Of a DNA stretch of 64,000 nucleotides, positions 35,214 through 43,675 are shown in pieces. The stretch comes from Nitrospirales bacterium (GTDB lineage: Bacteria; Nitrospirota; Nitrospiria; Nitrospirales; UBA8639). Every line of letters starts with the position of its first letter. Within the stretch, counting starts at the first letter, position 1. The DNA lies in the NCBI GenBank assembly GCA_031315865.1, contig JALDRJ010000002.1:765147-829146 (forward strand). Direction: 5' to 3'. The notes beneath the pieces were generated by a model. The model saw only the letters and a program-made list of their open reading frames with translations. It had not been told where the DNA came from and made no database searches. Made by a program: the position numbers and the translations under genes.

Positions 35214-36416
35214 ATGATTGTCGTCGGCCTCATGTCCGGTACATCGGCGGATGGAATCGACGTGGCCATCGTCAAGATTCGAAATACAACCCATCGCCTA
35301 TCCATTAAACTTATCTCCTTTGAATCCGTTCCGTACTCGCGATCTCTCCGCAAACGATTGTTACAGGCCGCGGAACATGCGCATGTCGCTGAAATTTGTC
35401 ACTTGCATGCTTTGATGGGAGAGATGTTCGCCAAAGCAACGCTCAACGCTCTGACCCACGCCAATCTCTCCGCACACAGGGTACAACTCATCGGATCTCA
35501 TGGTCAGACGATTCATCACCTTCCCCAGCCCAGACGAGAACCGGGCGTCGGACCGATCAGATCGACGCTTCAAATTGGCGACCCTTCGATCATCGCCGAA
35601 CGAACAGGGATTGCCACCATCGCCGATTTTCGCGCTCGCGATATGGCAGCTGGCGGAGAAGGCGCGCCATTCGCCCCGTATGCTCACCATTTGCTCTTTG
35701 GCCATCACTCACGATCACGGTTGGTCGTGAACTTGGGAGGCATCGCCAATGTGACGGTGCTGCCGGCCCGTGCAAAGCTGACGCAGGTTCGCGCCTTTGA
35801 TACCGGTCCATGCAACATGCTGCTTGACGCGATCGTTTCCGAATTGTCCAGCGGTCGCCGGTCCATGGACCGTGGTGGGCGACTCGCGAAAAACGGACGG
35901 GTGGATGAGACGATTCTTCGATTCCTGCTCTCACACCGTTACCTTCGAAAGAAACCCCCGAAATCTACAGGGAGGGAAGAGTTCGGGCATGACTATGTTC
36001 GTCAAATCCTGACAAAGACCCGACAACGTCATCTCTCACTAGCCGATATTCTGGCCACATGTTGCCGTTTTCTCGCACGATCTATTCATGATTCTGGCCG
36101 CTGGATCAAAGAGGATATTCACGAAGTCATCATTGGAGGAGGTGGAATCTACAATGCCTCTCTGGTTGAAGAATTGAAAAAGGCTTTCACTCCCGTTCCG
36201 GTTCGGACCATGGACGACTGTGGCACGCATAGCAAAGCGTTCGAGGCCATGGCGTTCGCGATTCTCGCCTACCAGAGTTATCATGGGGTCTGCGCCAATA
36301 TTCCGTCCGTCACCGGCGCGCGACATCCCGTCGTGCTAGGCACGATGGCTCCTGGGAGAACCAATGTGACGCGAACTCAGGCCAGAATCACGGGAAGCAT
36401 GGCGCGAAACGCTTGA
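35214..36416 (+). CDS. anmK: Anhydro-N-acetylmuramic acid kinase
   Basis: 400 residues. The ATG at 35214 is preferred (AGGA eight bases upstream) since the protein then begins with the family motif VGLMSGTSADGIDVAIVKI; the longer frame from 35112 adds an unsupported leader. Other hallmarks: LIGSHGQTIHHLPQP, STLQIGDPSIIAERTGIATI, DFRARDMAAGGEGAPFAPYA, LVVNLGGIANVTVLP, FDTGPCNMLLDAIV, EVIIGGGGIYNASLVE, AFEAMAFAILAYQ. The enzyme phosphorylates 1,6-anhydro-MurNAc from cell-wall turnover to MurNAc-6-phosphate. The 3' end overlaps the convergent gene at 36377-36985 by 40 bases. Confidence 0.92.
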   Translation: MIVVGLMSGTSADGIDVAIVKIRNTTHRLSIKLISFESVPYSRSLRKRLLQAAEHAHVAEICHLHALMGEMFAKATLNALTHANLSAHRVQLIGSHGQTIHHLPQPRREPGVGPIRSTLQIGDPSIIAERTGIATIADFRARDMAAGGEGAPFAPYAHHLLFGHHSRSRLVVNLGGIANVTVLPARAKLTQVRAFDTGPCNMLLDAIVSELSSGRRSMDRGGRLAKNGRVDETILRFLLSHRYLRKKPPKSTGREEFGHDYVRQILTKTRQRHLSLADILATCCRFLARSIHDSGRWIKEDIHEVIIGGGGIYNASLVEELKKAFTPVPVRTMDDCGTHSKAFEAMAFAILAYQSYHGVCANIPSVTGARHPVVLGTMAPGRTNVTRTQARITGSMARNA

Positions 36417-36985
36417 TGACCCGCATGCGCCATCACGCCGGATTGGACGATGGGATCGCTTAGCGGGACGAAACGAGCGAGCTTTACGAATGATCGATTC
36501 GCCAAGACTGCCGCCGTTTGCGACTTGCGATCCTGCGTGAGTTCCATCGTGTAACCGGCTCCATGTTTCCACTCCCATAACGAAGCGCTCAAACACAGAC
36601 AAATCGAGTGACCGGCAATCTCAGAAAAATGGTTTATGAGATTTTCTTTGTATTGACGTACATGAGGGCCTTCGAGGATCAAGGCAAACACGACGTGATG
36701 CCCCCACCAAAAAAGCGAGCGAAAGGCAAATTTTTCAGTCCTCGTATAGTGCCGGGGAAAGTCCAGATATTGATAGGGGAAGTCTTCAAGATGTTCGCCC
36801 TTCACGAATTGGACGGCCTCCGGATTAAAGCGTTGAGGCACGATCAAATCTCGTCCTTCCATCTCGGATTGAATGTTCCCATGCAGTTCCTCAAGGATGT
36901 GACGAACCTTGACAGTGATTTGCGCTTTGGTTCGAAAGAAGTCCCTGTCGGCAAAACAGTCAATTTCTTCTTGGGAAAATGTCAA
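36377..36985 (-). CDS. Conserved-looking protein of unknown function (202 residues)
   Basis: A 202-residue, soluble protein with no motif I can assign. It is rich in aromatic residues and His (FAFRSLFWWGHHVVFALILE; HSICLCLSASLWEWKHGAGY) and has no signal peptide or membrane helix. The body reads like real protein, with a start MTFSQEEIDCFADRDFFRTK, and the opposite strand has no better candidate. It converges with anmK and overlaps its last 40 bases. Function unknown. Confidence 0.7.
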   Translation of the reverse strand: MTFSQEEIDCFADRDFFRTKAQITVKVRHILEELHGNIQSEMEGRDLIVPQRFNPEAVQFVKGEHLEDFPYQYLDFPRHYTRTEKFAFRSLFWWGHHVVFALILEGPHVRQYKENLINHFSEIAGHSICLCLSASLWEWKHGAGYTMELTQDRKSQTAAVLANRSFVKLARFVPLSDPIVQSGVMAHAGHQAFRAMLPVILA

Positions 36986-37100
36986 TATTTGACTCCTTGA
37001 AGGCTTATCGGAAATACTCGTGCTTGAACGCTCGTCAATGGTCTCTCGTGTCGGAGACGGGCATTACTCGTTCTTTCTCGATCGATGTGTTTCTATCCTC

Positions 37101-37880
37101 ATGAAAATCGCCACGTTTAACGTCAATTCCATCCGCAAACGCCTTCCTATCGTGTTGCAATGGCTGAAGAAAAACAAGCCTGACGTGCTTTGCTTGCAGG
37201 AAACGAAGGTTCAGGATACAGAGTTTCCAGCAGAAGCCTTCTCAGAAACCGGATATCACCTGACGTTTCGAGGCATGAAATCCTACAACGGGGTCGCCAT
37301 CTTGAGTCAAAGTCCACCTGATGTCGTATCGTCGGGGTTTGAGGATCAGGACGAACATCAAGACGATCCAATGCGTCTCATGCGAGTGGTCATCCAAGGA
37401 ATTTCCATCCTGAATACGTATATCCCTCAGGGATTTTCGATCGACTCTCCAAAGTATCAGTACAAGTTGAATTGGTTCAAACGGCTGACGCGCTACTTTC
37501 AACGCCATTTATCTCCTCAAAAACCTGCTATCTGGTGCGGTGATATGAATGTCGCGCCAGAGCCGATCGATGTACACAGCCCGGAGAAACATCTCAAGCA
37601 CGTCTGCTTTCATGAAGATGTTCGGCATGCCTATCACCAGACGGTTGCCTGGGGATTCGTGGATGTCTTTCGGGCCCGGTATCCCAAACGACAGCAATTC
37701 ACATTTTGGGATTATCGACAACCAAGCGCGCTCGACGCGAATCGAGGGTGGAGAATCGATCATATTCTGGCGACGCCCACCCTGGCCCGGGCATGCAGGA
37801 AAGTCGCCGTTGATCTTGGACCTCGACGGGCAGAACAGCCGTCGGACCACACAGTGTTATGGGCAGATTTTGATAGTTGA
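37101..37880 (+). CDS. xthA: Exodeoxyribonuclease III
   Basis: 259 residues from the ATG at 37101, where the family N-terminus begins (MKIATFNVNSIRKRLPIVLQ). Catalytic and metal residues are visible: Asn in FNVNSIR, Glu in CLQETKVQD, Tyr in NTYIPQG, Asp and Asn in WCGDMNVAP, Asp in WRIDHILAT and His in QPSDHTVLWADF. The enzyme removes nucleotides from 3' ends and cleaves abasic sites in base-excision repair. No Shine-Dalgarno sequence is clear; an in-frame upstream start at 37020 would add a leader that does not match the family. Confidence 0.93.
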   Translation: MKIATFNVNSIRKRLPIVLQWLKKNKPDVLCLQETKVQDTEFPAEAFSETGYHLTFRGMKSYNGVAILSQSPPDVVSSGFEDQDEHQDDPMRLMRVVIQGISILNTYIPQGFSIDSPKYQYKLNWFKRLTRYFQRHLSPQKPAIWCGDMNVAPEPIDVHSPEKHLKHVCFHEDVRHAYHQTVAWGFVDVFRARYPKRQQFTFWDYRQPSALDANRGWRIDHILATPTLARACRKVAVDLGPRRAEQPSDHTVLWADFDS

Positions 37881-37937
37881 GAGGGCTGAAATGGAGAGCA
37901 TGCTCACGACGAAACCAACTCATCTATGGACACGGTA

Positions 37938-38540
37938 TTATCTGGTTGATTTCTTTTTCCTCGTCGTCTTTGCCTTGTCAATCAGATGGACGTTTTCCAG
38001 GGGAATAAACACCGCGCAGGCAACGACGGTCGTCCAGAGGTTCGGCTTGCCGATGGCCGATTGGGTAATATTTTGAGTCCGTACGATTTTTCCGCCCATC
38101 TTGAAAACCTGTTCTCGTTCTTTCCAGGCGACATCCGGGTCGAAATCAATGCCGAGCGTCGTCGCCAGCATCTGAGCAGCTAAATCTTCAGTGTACTCCC
38201 CAGCCTCTTCGTCCGTTTCGCCATAGGCATGATGCTCTGATAAATATCCGTAATGAGACCTTCGCCCGGTGGGAATCGCCAATCCTATCGAGGATGAAAT
38301 CAAGCGATTTCGCTCATTGGTCTCTGATCGAGCCATTACGCAAAAGGTGATTTCTCCTGGGTTTAAGAGTTTCTCTCCTCGCTTCCGAGGAATGATTTTA
38401 CAATCTGGCGGAAAGATCGAAGAAACGCTCACCAAGTTGCACGAAGCTATTCCCGCGCTGCGTAAGGCTTCCTCAAAAGAAGTCAGCTTTTCCCGATGAA
38501 CGCCGACCCCACGAGTCAAAAACATATGTGTTGGTACCAT
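37938..38540 (-). CDS. pdaD: Pyruvoyl-dependent arginine decarboxylase
   Basis: 200 residues with GAGGAGG upstream of the ATG at 38540. The family pattern is clear: [20 protein letters not shown], then [20 protein letters not shown]. The Ser-Ser in VSVSSIFPP is where the proenzyme cuts itself to form the pyruvoyl cofactor. Also [35 protein letters not shown]. It makes agmatine from arginine, the first step of putrescine and polyamine synthesis. The C-terminal tail ([20 protein letters not shown]) is basic. A deoxyhypusine-synthase-like gene three kilobases away may use the resulting polyamines. Confidence 0.92.
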   Translation of the reverse strand: MVPTHMFLTRGVGVHREKLTSFEEALRSAGIASCNLVSVSSIFPPDCKIIPRKRGEKLLNPGEITFCVMARSETNERNRLISSSIGLAIPTGRRSHYGYLSEHHAYGETDEEAGEYTEDLAAQMLATTLGIDFDPDVAWKEREQVFKMGGKIVRTQNITQSAIGKPNLWTTVVACAVFIPLENVHLIDKAKTTRKKKSTR

Positions 38541-38801
38541 GGCTCCTCCTCTTTTCTCGTGACTCTACCCCTTGTCCTTGCCGATTTTCTTGAACAATGT
38601 TCAACCGCACAACCCCCTAGCTCTTCCGATAACCACCAGATTATTGAATTGTGAGTGGATTAAGAAAAGAATGGATGATGAAGGATCGTTGGATTATTGC
38701 TCAACACGAAGCCTTTTTACCAAGAGTCGCGGGTCAGGTGCAAGAATGAACTGGCCGGAAACTTGTGACGTTTTACGTGGGAAACCAATTCATCTGTCCT
38801 T

Positions 38802-40262
38802 TTACTGCTCTCTCTCAAGCCGATCGGGCACGTTCACGATGAGTAATTTTGGCTCTGTGAGTTCCTGAATCGCATACTTGACACCTTCTCGTCCCAGCCC
38901 CGAATCCTTCACTCCCCCATACGGCATGTGATCGGCTCTAAACGTAGGAATCTCATTGATCAACACCGCTCCGACGTCAAGGTGCTCATACGCTCGATGC
39001 ATGTTCTGAATATTCTGGGTAAAAATTCCCGCTTGAAGGCCGTACGACGAATGATTGAGAAGTGCCAAGGCATCGTCAAAGTCTTGATAAGGCGTCACGG
39101 TAATGACTGGGCCAAATACCTCTTCACACGAGACTTTCATTTTGGCATCGACATCGGTCAACACGGTGGGATGCATGACTGAACCATCACGCGTTCCGCC
39201 TGTTCGAACCCTGGCTCCCTGTTTCTCTGCCTCCTGCACCCATGCTTCTACTCGCCGGGCAGCCCTTTCATCGATAAGCGGGCCTACCACCGTTTCAGTT
39301 TTCCCGGGATCCCCGACCTCTACCTGACGGACTCGTTCAACCAACTTCCCGACCACCCCTTCATAGATCGTCTCCTGAACATACATTCGTTGAACGGAAA
39401 TACAGGTTTGCCCGGAATATCCCATTCCCCCAACCACACACCGCTGAACCGCGGTCTCTATATCAGCATCTGGCTCAATGATCACACCCGCATTGCCTCC
39501 GAGCTCCAACAACACCCGTTTCCTTCCGGCTTTGGCCTTGAGCATCCATCCCACCGCCACACTTCCCGTGAAACTCACGGCGCGAAAACGATCATCCAGA
39601 ACAAGCGTTTCCGCCATCTGATTGTCACAGGGTATGACATCCATGGAACCTGGCGGGAGATCCGTCTCACGTATGACTTCCCCAAGCAGGAGAGCCGTGA
39701 GCGGAGTTTGCGGGGCGGGCTTTATCACGATAGGGTTGCCTGCCGCCAAACACGGAGCTACTTTATGCGCGACCAGATTAAGCGGGAAGTTAAACGGCGT
39801 GATACCCAGCACCGGGCCGATGGGAAACCGTTGGAGCACGGCCGAAAAGGCTTCCATCCCCGGCATACGATCCATCGGAATAGTCTCGCCCGAAATTCTC
39901 GTCGACTCCTCGCTTGCGATTAAAAAGGTCTGTATCGCACGATCAACTTCTCGCCCTGAATCCGTGATGGGCTTTCCGGCTTCTGCGCAGATGGTTTTGG
40001 CAAATTCCTCTCGACGCCGCTGAAGGGTATCCGCAATCTGCCGTAGAGCTCTGGCCCTCGCGTACGCGGGCACTTTTTTCAAGGCCGAGAAGGCATCTGT
40101 CGTGGACTGGAGAACGCTGGAAATTTCAGGCTGCCCGGCCACACACACATGGGCAAAAACCTGTTGGGTATAAGGATTGAGAACCGGTTGTACGTGTGGA
40201 GTATGAACCCATTCTGATCCGATCAGAAAAGGCTTGGGAGTTTCTAAGGACTGAGTCGTCAT
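38802..40262 (-). CDS. NAD(P)-dependent aldehyde dehydrogenase
   Basis: 486 residues of the aldehyde dehydrogenase superfamily. Visible: GPVLGITPFNFPLNLVAHKV (cofactor site), KPAPQTPLTALLLGEV, FTGSVAVGW (GxGxxxG-like turn), catalytic Glu in LLELGGNAGVIIEPDADIE and catalytic Cys in GYSGQTCISVQRMYV, then EEVFGPVITVTPY. The sequence is closest in style to the glyceraldehyde-3-phosphate/lactaldehyde/succinate-semialdehyde group, so the substrate cannot be fixed. The ATG overlaps the stop of the small zinc-ribbon gene by four bases. Confidence 0.88.
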   Translation of the reverse strand: MTTQSLETPKPFLIGSEWVHTPHVQPVLNPYTQQVFAHVCVAGQPEISSVLQSTTDAFSALKKVPAYARARALRQIADTLQRRREEFAKTICAEAGKPITDSGREVDRAIQTFLIASEESTRISGETIPMDRMPGMEAFSAVLQRFPIGPVLGITPFNFPLNLVAHKVAPCLAAGNPIVIKPAPQTPLTALLLGEVIRETDLPPGSMDVIPCDNQMAETLVLDDRFRAVSFTGSVAVGWMLKAKAGRKRVLLELGGNAGVIIEPDADIETAVQRCVVGGMGYSGQTCISVQRMYVQETIYEGVVGKLVERVRQVEVGDPGKTETVVGPLIDERAARRVEAWVQEAEKQGARVRTGGTRDGSVMHPTVLTDVDAKMKVSCEEVFGPVITVTPYQDFDDALALLNHSSYGLQAGIFTQNIQNMHRAYEHLDVGAVLINEIPTFRADHMPYGGVKDSGLGREGVKYAIQELTEPKLLIVNVPDRLEREQ

Positions 40263-40561
40263 GTCGATTCAGCGGAGTGAGGCGCGTCATTCGAAGACGA
40301 TGAATCTACCGGAGGCGTTGATGGCTGGGATTGCGGCTGGGCTCCTAGGGATTGAGCTTTGGCCAGCAGTTCAGGGGTGGCCCAATCTTGCAAGGACTCA
40401 AGGGTAAAGGCCTCGAACATTGAGACAGCTCCACAACCTGGACACCCTTCAACGGGAAGCTTGGCTCGAAACACTTCGCCGAGACAATCCATGCACACGA
40501 AGAGATCCGGTTCACCTGGAGAACATTCCATTGACCAAAAAGTAGAAGAGTCGGACATCAT
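40259..40561 (-). CDS. Small zinc-ribbon protein coupled to the aldehyde dehydrogenase
   Basis: About 100 residues. An AAAGGA sits nine bases before the ATG at 40561, which I prefer over 40567. An N-terminal half with two knuckles (LFVCMDCLGEVFRAKLPVEG, then CPGCGAVSMFEAF) looks like a rubredoxin- or rubrerythrin-type zinc ribbon, while the C-terminal third is a Ser/Pro-rich tail (QSQPSTPPVDSSSSNDAPHS). The stop overlaps the ATG of the aldehyde dehydrogenase, so the two are translated together. No specific function known. Confidence 0.72.
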   Translation of the reverse strand: MMSDSSTFWSMECSPGEPDLFVCMDCLGEVFRAKLPVEGCPGCGAVSMFEAFTLESLQDWATPELLAKAQSLGAQPQSQPSTPPVDSSSSNDAPHSAEST

Positions 40562-40669
40562 CCCCATGATTCCTTTACGAGTTAAAACGGTGAGAGCACC
40601 ACGCCGTACGATGCGGAGAGAAGGACTTGGCCCTATGTTGATTCTCCGGTACCTGTTTCCAACACGAAA

Positions 40670-41407
40670 TTAGGAGTCGATACCTTGACCTTGAGGAACC
40701 GGAATCGCCGACGTCGATGGATGCTCCAAGGTTTGGTCAGCAGGCACAGCTTTGAGAACTTTTTCAATCTCTTTCTGAAAGACATCGTAGGGAAATGCTC
40801 CGGGAATCATGACCATCTCTCCATCCTCCGGCAAGGAGGTGATGAAAATGACGAAGCCTGGCGTTCCCCGGACTCCCAGAGTCCCACCTTCGATCCGATC
40901 CTGATAAATTTCCTTGACATACTTCTCGCTCAACAGACATTCGGAAAACTTCATGTCGTCAAGGCCCAGTTTTTTCGCATAACCACGAAGTTGTTCCACT
41001 GAAAACTGTTGATCGCTATTGAACAGAAGGTCATGCATGGGCCAGTACGAACCCTGTTCTCCTGCGCAACGAGCCGCCATGGAGGCACGAAGCCCTGGTC
41101 CTCCCGGAGAACGAGGGAAATCCCGGTACACAAAGCGTACCTTTCCTGTATCGACATATTCGGAGAGCAACCGTGGGAAGGTATCATGAAAGAACTTCTC
41201 ACAAAATCCGCACGTAAAGTCTGAATATTCCAACACGGTGACAGGTGCGTTCGGATTCCCTCGCACAAAATCGGAATCTCGCACTAAAAAGTCTGTCGAA
41301 GGCTCAGCTGATACGAGAGAGACGACAGAAAGAACCAACACACAAAGGGTGACAACAAAAACACGCTTGCCTCCCCAACGCTCGTTGATCGTCTGTTGAA
41401 TAGGCAT
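40670..41407 (-). CDS. DsbA-family thiol:disulfide oxidoreductase, exported
   Basis: About 245 residues from the ATG at 41407 (another ATG at 41413). A signal peptide (VFVVTLCVLVLSVVSLVSAE) leads to a DsbA/BdbD-type thioredoxin fold: GNPNAPVTVLEYSDFTCGFC (active site CGFC), DTFPRLLSEYVDTGKVRFVY, RDFPRSPGGPGLRASMAARC, the cis-Pro loop VRGTPGFVIF. It is expected to oxidise or shuffle disulfides in periplasmic proteins; the pilus subunits with cysteines could be clients, which is inference. No DsbB partner is seen. A Pro-rich tail follows the fold. It starts about 100 bases downstream of the deoxyhypusine-synthase-like gene on the same strand. Confidence 0.85.
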   Translation of the reverse strand: MPIQQTINERWGGKRVFVVTLCVLVLSVVSLVSAEPSTDFLVRDSDFVRGNPNAPVTVLEYSDFTCGFCEKFFHDTFPRLLSEYVDTGKVRFVYRDFPRSPGGPGLRASMAARCAGEQGSYWPMHDLLFNSDQQFSVEQLRGYAKKLGLDDMKFSECLLSEKYVKEIYQDRIEGGTLGVRGTPGFVIFITSLPEDGEMVMIPGAFPYDVFQKEIEKVLKAVPADQTLEHPSTSAIPVPQGQGIDS

Positions 41408-41508
41408 GAACATCCGCTTTCGTAGAATGTTAACGGTTTCGCTTACGGCAAGTGAACGCATCTTGAATGCGTATTGTGTCATCCTTCGCGAGTCATTGTC
41501 GAGACTGA

Positions 41509-42615
41509 CTAGGTTGCGGACTGCCTGGACATTCGACGTTCAAGAAGCCCCATCATCAGCAGGGGCCAGACAACCGTCGCGTCGCTCAATACTTCTGAAA
41601 ACTGCCCACCTTCCTGTTGAGGAACAAATTTGCCCCAAGACATCCCTTCCTGGTAGGTACACCCGCTCAATCCTCCCCAATAATCGGGTTCAGGGCATAT
41701 CCGCACGCCATAGTGAAATCGAGGCGGCTTCAAATTTGTCCCGAGACGGAGGTTTAAAATTTCAATATACGGCGGCGTTTGCTGAGCCCAATTTCTGGGC
41801 ACGCCTCCTCCGATCGTGAAAATACCCAATCGCTTCGCGGCGAGTAACTGTTCCGCATAACTGTTGAGGTCCAGGAATGGATTAAACGACGGGCGATGTT
41901 GACGAAGTTTTTCCCAATTATCCGTGTCAGACTCCTTCTCCGAAGGCAGGGCATATCCCTTTCGGTAATGTTCCCCCATGGCCCAAATCGAGACGTCCAG
42001 TCCGAGTTCAGAATCCGTGAACGCGGGAATATACACAGGCACATTTTTCTGGTACGCGCTCTTGAGAATCGCCGCTCCTTCATACTTTTCATCTAGCGTC
42101 CGCCCTAACTCTCGGTTGAGCAGTTCAGACGACAAGGGTTGATCCGGCGAGAGCCTTTTTAAGGTTTCACCGACGACTTCTTCCACATGATTCAGGTTCA
42201 ACTCCATTTCTAACGTGTCATAGACCCGGTTGTATCCTTTCTCGAATAGCTCAGGGTCACTCATCGTCGGCTGGTACTTATAGTGCGTGGCTCCGACGGC
42301 CTCACTCATACCATGAGCCATCAGAGCCCCGGTCGATACGATGGCATGAACCATTTCATGATCGATCATGGCACTGATGATTTTGCCCATTTTGGCGATC
42401 GTCATGGCTCCGGACAGGGTCATCACCACCTTGCAGTCCGGGTCCTCGATCATGTTGGTTAAGATGTCGAAGGCTTCCCCCAGACGTCGTCCACCAAAGG
42501 CCGTTTTTCGCATAGCGATCAGCAAATCAGAAAATGAGTGGATCGCGCCTGGATCGAGCGACTCGAGCGCTTCTAATCCATCTTCTTTTCCATCATGAAA
42601 ATGTCGAGTGCTCAT
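41509..42615 (-). CDS. Deoxyhypusine-synthase-like protein
   Basis: 368 residues of the deoxyhypusine synthase fold. Conserved stretches: VVMTLSGAMTIAKMGKIISA (NAD-binding), VHAIVSTGALMAHGMSEAVG, NVPVYIPAFTDSELGLDVSI, LGIFTIGGGVPRNWAQQTPP and SWGKFVPQ. The Lys in SWGK matches the catalytic Lys of deoxyhypusine synthase. Bacteria lack eIF5A, so this group probably transfers the aminobutyl group of spermidine to another amine, as in homospermidine synthesis, but some members have unknown substrates. The nearby arginine decarboxylase (37938-38540) supports a polyamine pathway. Confidence 0.88.
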   Translation of the reverse strand: MSTRHFHDGKEDGLEALESLDPGAIHSFSDLLIAMRKTAFGGRRLGEAFDILTNMIEDPDCKVVMTLSGAMTIAKMGKIISAMIDHEMVHAIVSTGALMAHGMSEAVGATHYKYQPTMSDPELFEKGYNRVYDTLEMELNLNHVEEVVGETLKRLSPDQPLSSELLNRELGRTLDEKYEGAAILKSAYQKNVPVYIPAFTDSELGLDVSIWAMGEHYRKGYALPSEKESDTDNWEKLRQHRPSFNPFLDLNSYAEQLLAAKRLGIFTIGGGVPRNWAQQTPPYIEILNLRLGTNLKPPRFHYGVRICPEPDYWGGLSGCTYQEGMSWGKFVPQQEGGQFSEVLSDATVVWPLLMMGLLERRMSRQSAT

Positions 42616-42698
42616 ACAGGTCCAATCGTTCGAATTTTATCATTCATCATGAATAGCGGTTGAGTCTAGCAGTGAGAGGGAAGTGATTCTGATGAAGG

Positions 42699-42776
42699 TG
42701 GTGGTCCCAACGGGATTTGAACCCGTGTCTACACCTTGAGAGGGTGCCGTCCTAGACCAAACTAGACGATGGGACC
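42699..42776 (-). tRNA. tRNA-Glu (anticodon CUC) with encoded CCA
   Basis: The minus strand folds as a complete cloverleaf: acceptor GGTCCCA (42776 side) with TGGGACC, D arm with TCTAG...CTAGG, anticodon stem GCACC/GGTGT around loop CTCTCAA (anticodon CTC), T arm ACGGG-TTCAAAT-CCCGT, discriminator A and an encoded CCA at 42699-42701. The mature body is 42702-42776. It reads GAG codons. It is a lone tRNA; tRNA 3' ends are common integration sites, but I see no integrase nearby. Confidence 0.97.
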
Positions 42777-42946
42777 AGCTTCCTCAACGTCTGCCCATTA
42801 CTTTCAAATATCAGGTCTTTCGTTGAACATTTCAGAGGAGATCGACTCTACCATAGGGGGAATCATGGCGCAATGACATCGCAATCCATGAAACGCCACT
42901 CCCTCTATAAAGTAGTACGTCTCAGTATTTGCGGCAACCCTCTTTT

Positions 42947-43348
42947 TTAAATATCCGAGGATTGGATGTTTCGACTGCTTCCCCGTATCGTGAAAACCCC
43001 TCGCATGAACGGATGAATACCGCAGTGATAGGCATACTCGCCTGGCGGAAGGTCCGGAACGACAAAATTGCCTCCCGGCTCAATCATTCGTGAATTAAAA
43101 GAACAGCGAACTCTTCCCAGGCAATCATCCGCACGAATCGTATGAACTTCATGGGTGCGATTTTCCCACTGGATGATCGCACCCGCGACCATTGAGACCG
43201 GCGAGGGAGAAAAAAATGGAGGACGCGGGTCAATCTGGATTGAAACGGTTGGCGAGAGCGCGAAGACCGTTAGCGAGAATGTCAAGATGAGGAGCCCTAC
43301 GGTCACGAACGAGAGACTTTTGATTGGTCGTGTTTTCTTCTGTAACAT
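42947..43348 (-). CDS. Exported cupredoxin-like protein
   Basis: About 133 residues from the ATG at 43348 (GGGAAAC just upstream); the frame extends to 43453 but that part lies in an intergenic repeat. After an N-terminal membrane or signal segment (SLSFVTVGLLILTFSLTVFA) comes a blue-copper fold with VSMVAGAIIQWENRTHEVHT and the metal-binding cluster YHCGIHPFMRGVF. The His in EVHT, Cys and His in HCGIH and Met in FMR match the type 1 copper ligands of plastocyanin/amicyanin. A Cys pair (DDCLGRVRCSF) may form a disulfide. It could carry electrons in the periplasm; partner unknown. Confidence 0.85.
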   Translation of the reverse strand: MLQKKTRPIKSLSFVTVGLLILTFSLTVFALSPTVSIQIDPRPPFFSPSPVSMVAGAIIQWENRTHEVHTIRADDCLGRVRCSFNSRMIEPGGNFVVPDLPPGEYAYHCGIHPFMRGVFTIRGSSRNIQSSDI

Positions 43349-43367
43349 GTTTCCCAAAATGGGTCCG

Positions 43368-43645
43368 TTGAAAAAAGCCGCTAGCTTCGTTCTCGGCCTC
43401 TCGCCGCTTGAACCCCATGTGGTGAACGAGCAGGATTTCAGTGCGAGGATCATTATACAACAGTTGTAAGCATGGTCCCGATTCGCGAGAGTGCCGTGCT
43501 CACGTAATGCTAGTACGCTCCGCGCGTCAAAATGCCTGCGGCCTTGCTAAACGGACCTTTTTGAACGGGGCCCCTGAAGCTTCAGGCTCACAACGTCTTT
43601 CTTGCGAAATATGACCTTTGATTACTTCATGATTCAACACTTCCT
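43368..43645. repeat. Copy 1 of an intergenic repeat element flanking htrA
   Basis: Begins GTTGAAAAAAGCCGC and ends GATTCAACACTTCC, filling the space between the cupredoxin start and the htrA stop. It shares GTGCTCACGTA, GTACGCTCCGCGCGTC, AAAATGCCTGCGGCCTTGCT and TTTTTGAAC with the copy at 45269-45540, in the same order and orientation. It also contains a 14-base perfect palindrome (CCTGAAGCTTCAGG, 43574-43587). The ends carry short inverted GTTGAA/TTCAAC, as in non-autonomous mobile elements. No coding potential is evident. Confidence 0.7.
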
Positions 43646-43675
43646 ACATTGAAAATTTCTGAGGCGTGACCGCGG

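Noticed and set aside
42699-42776. tRNA-Glu as an integration site for a genomic island
   Set aside because: No integrase, phage gene or direct repeat of the tRNA 3' end was found in the window.
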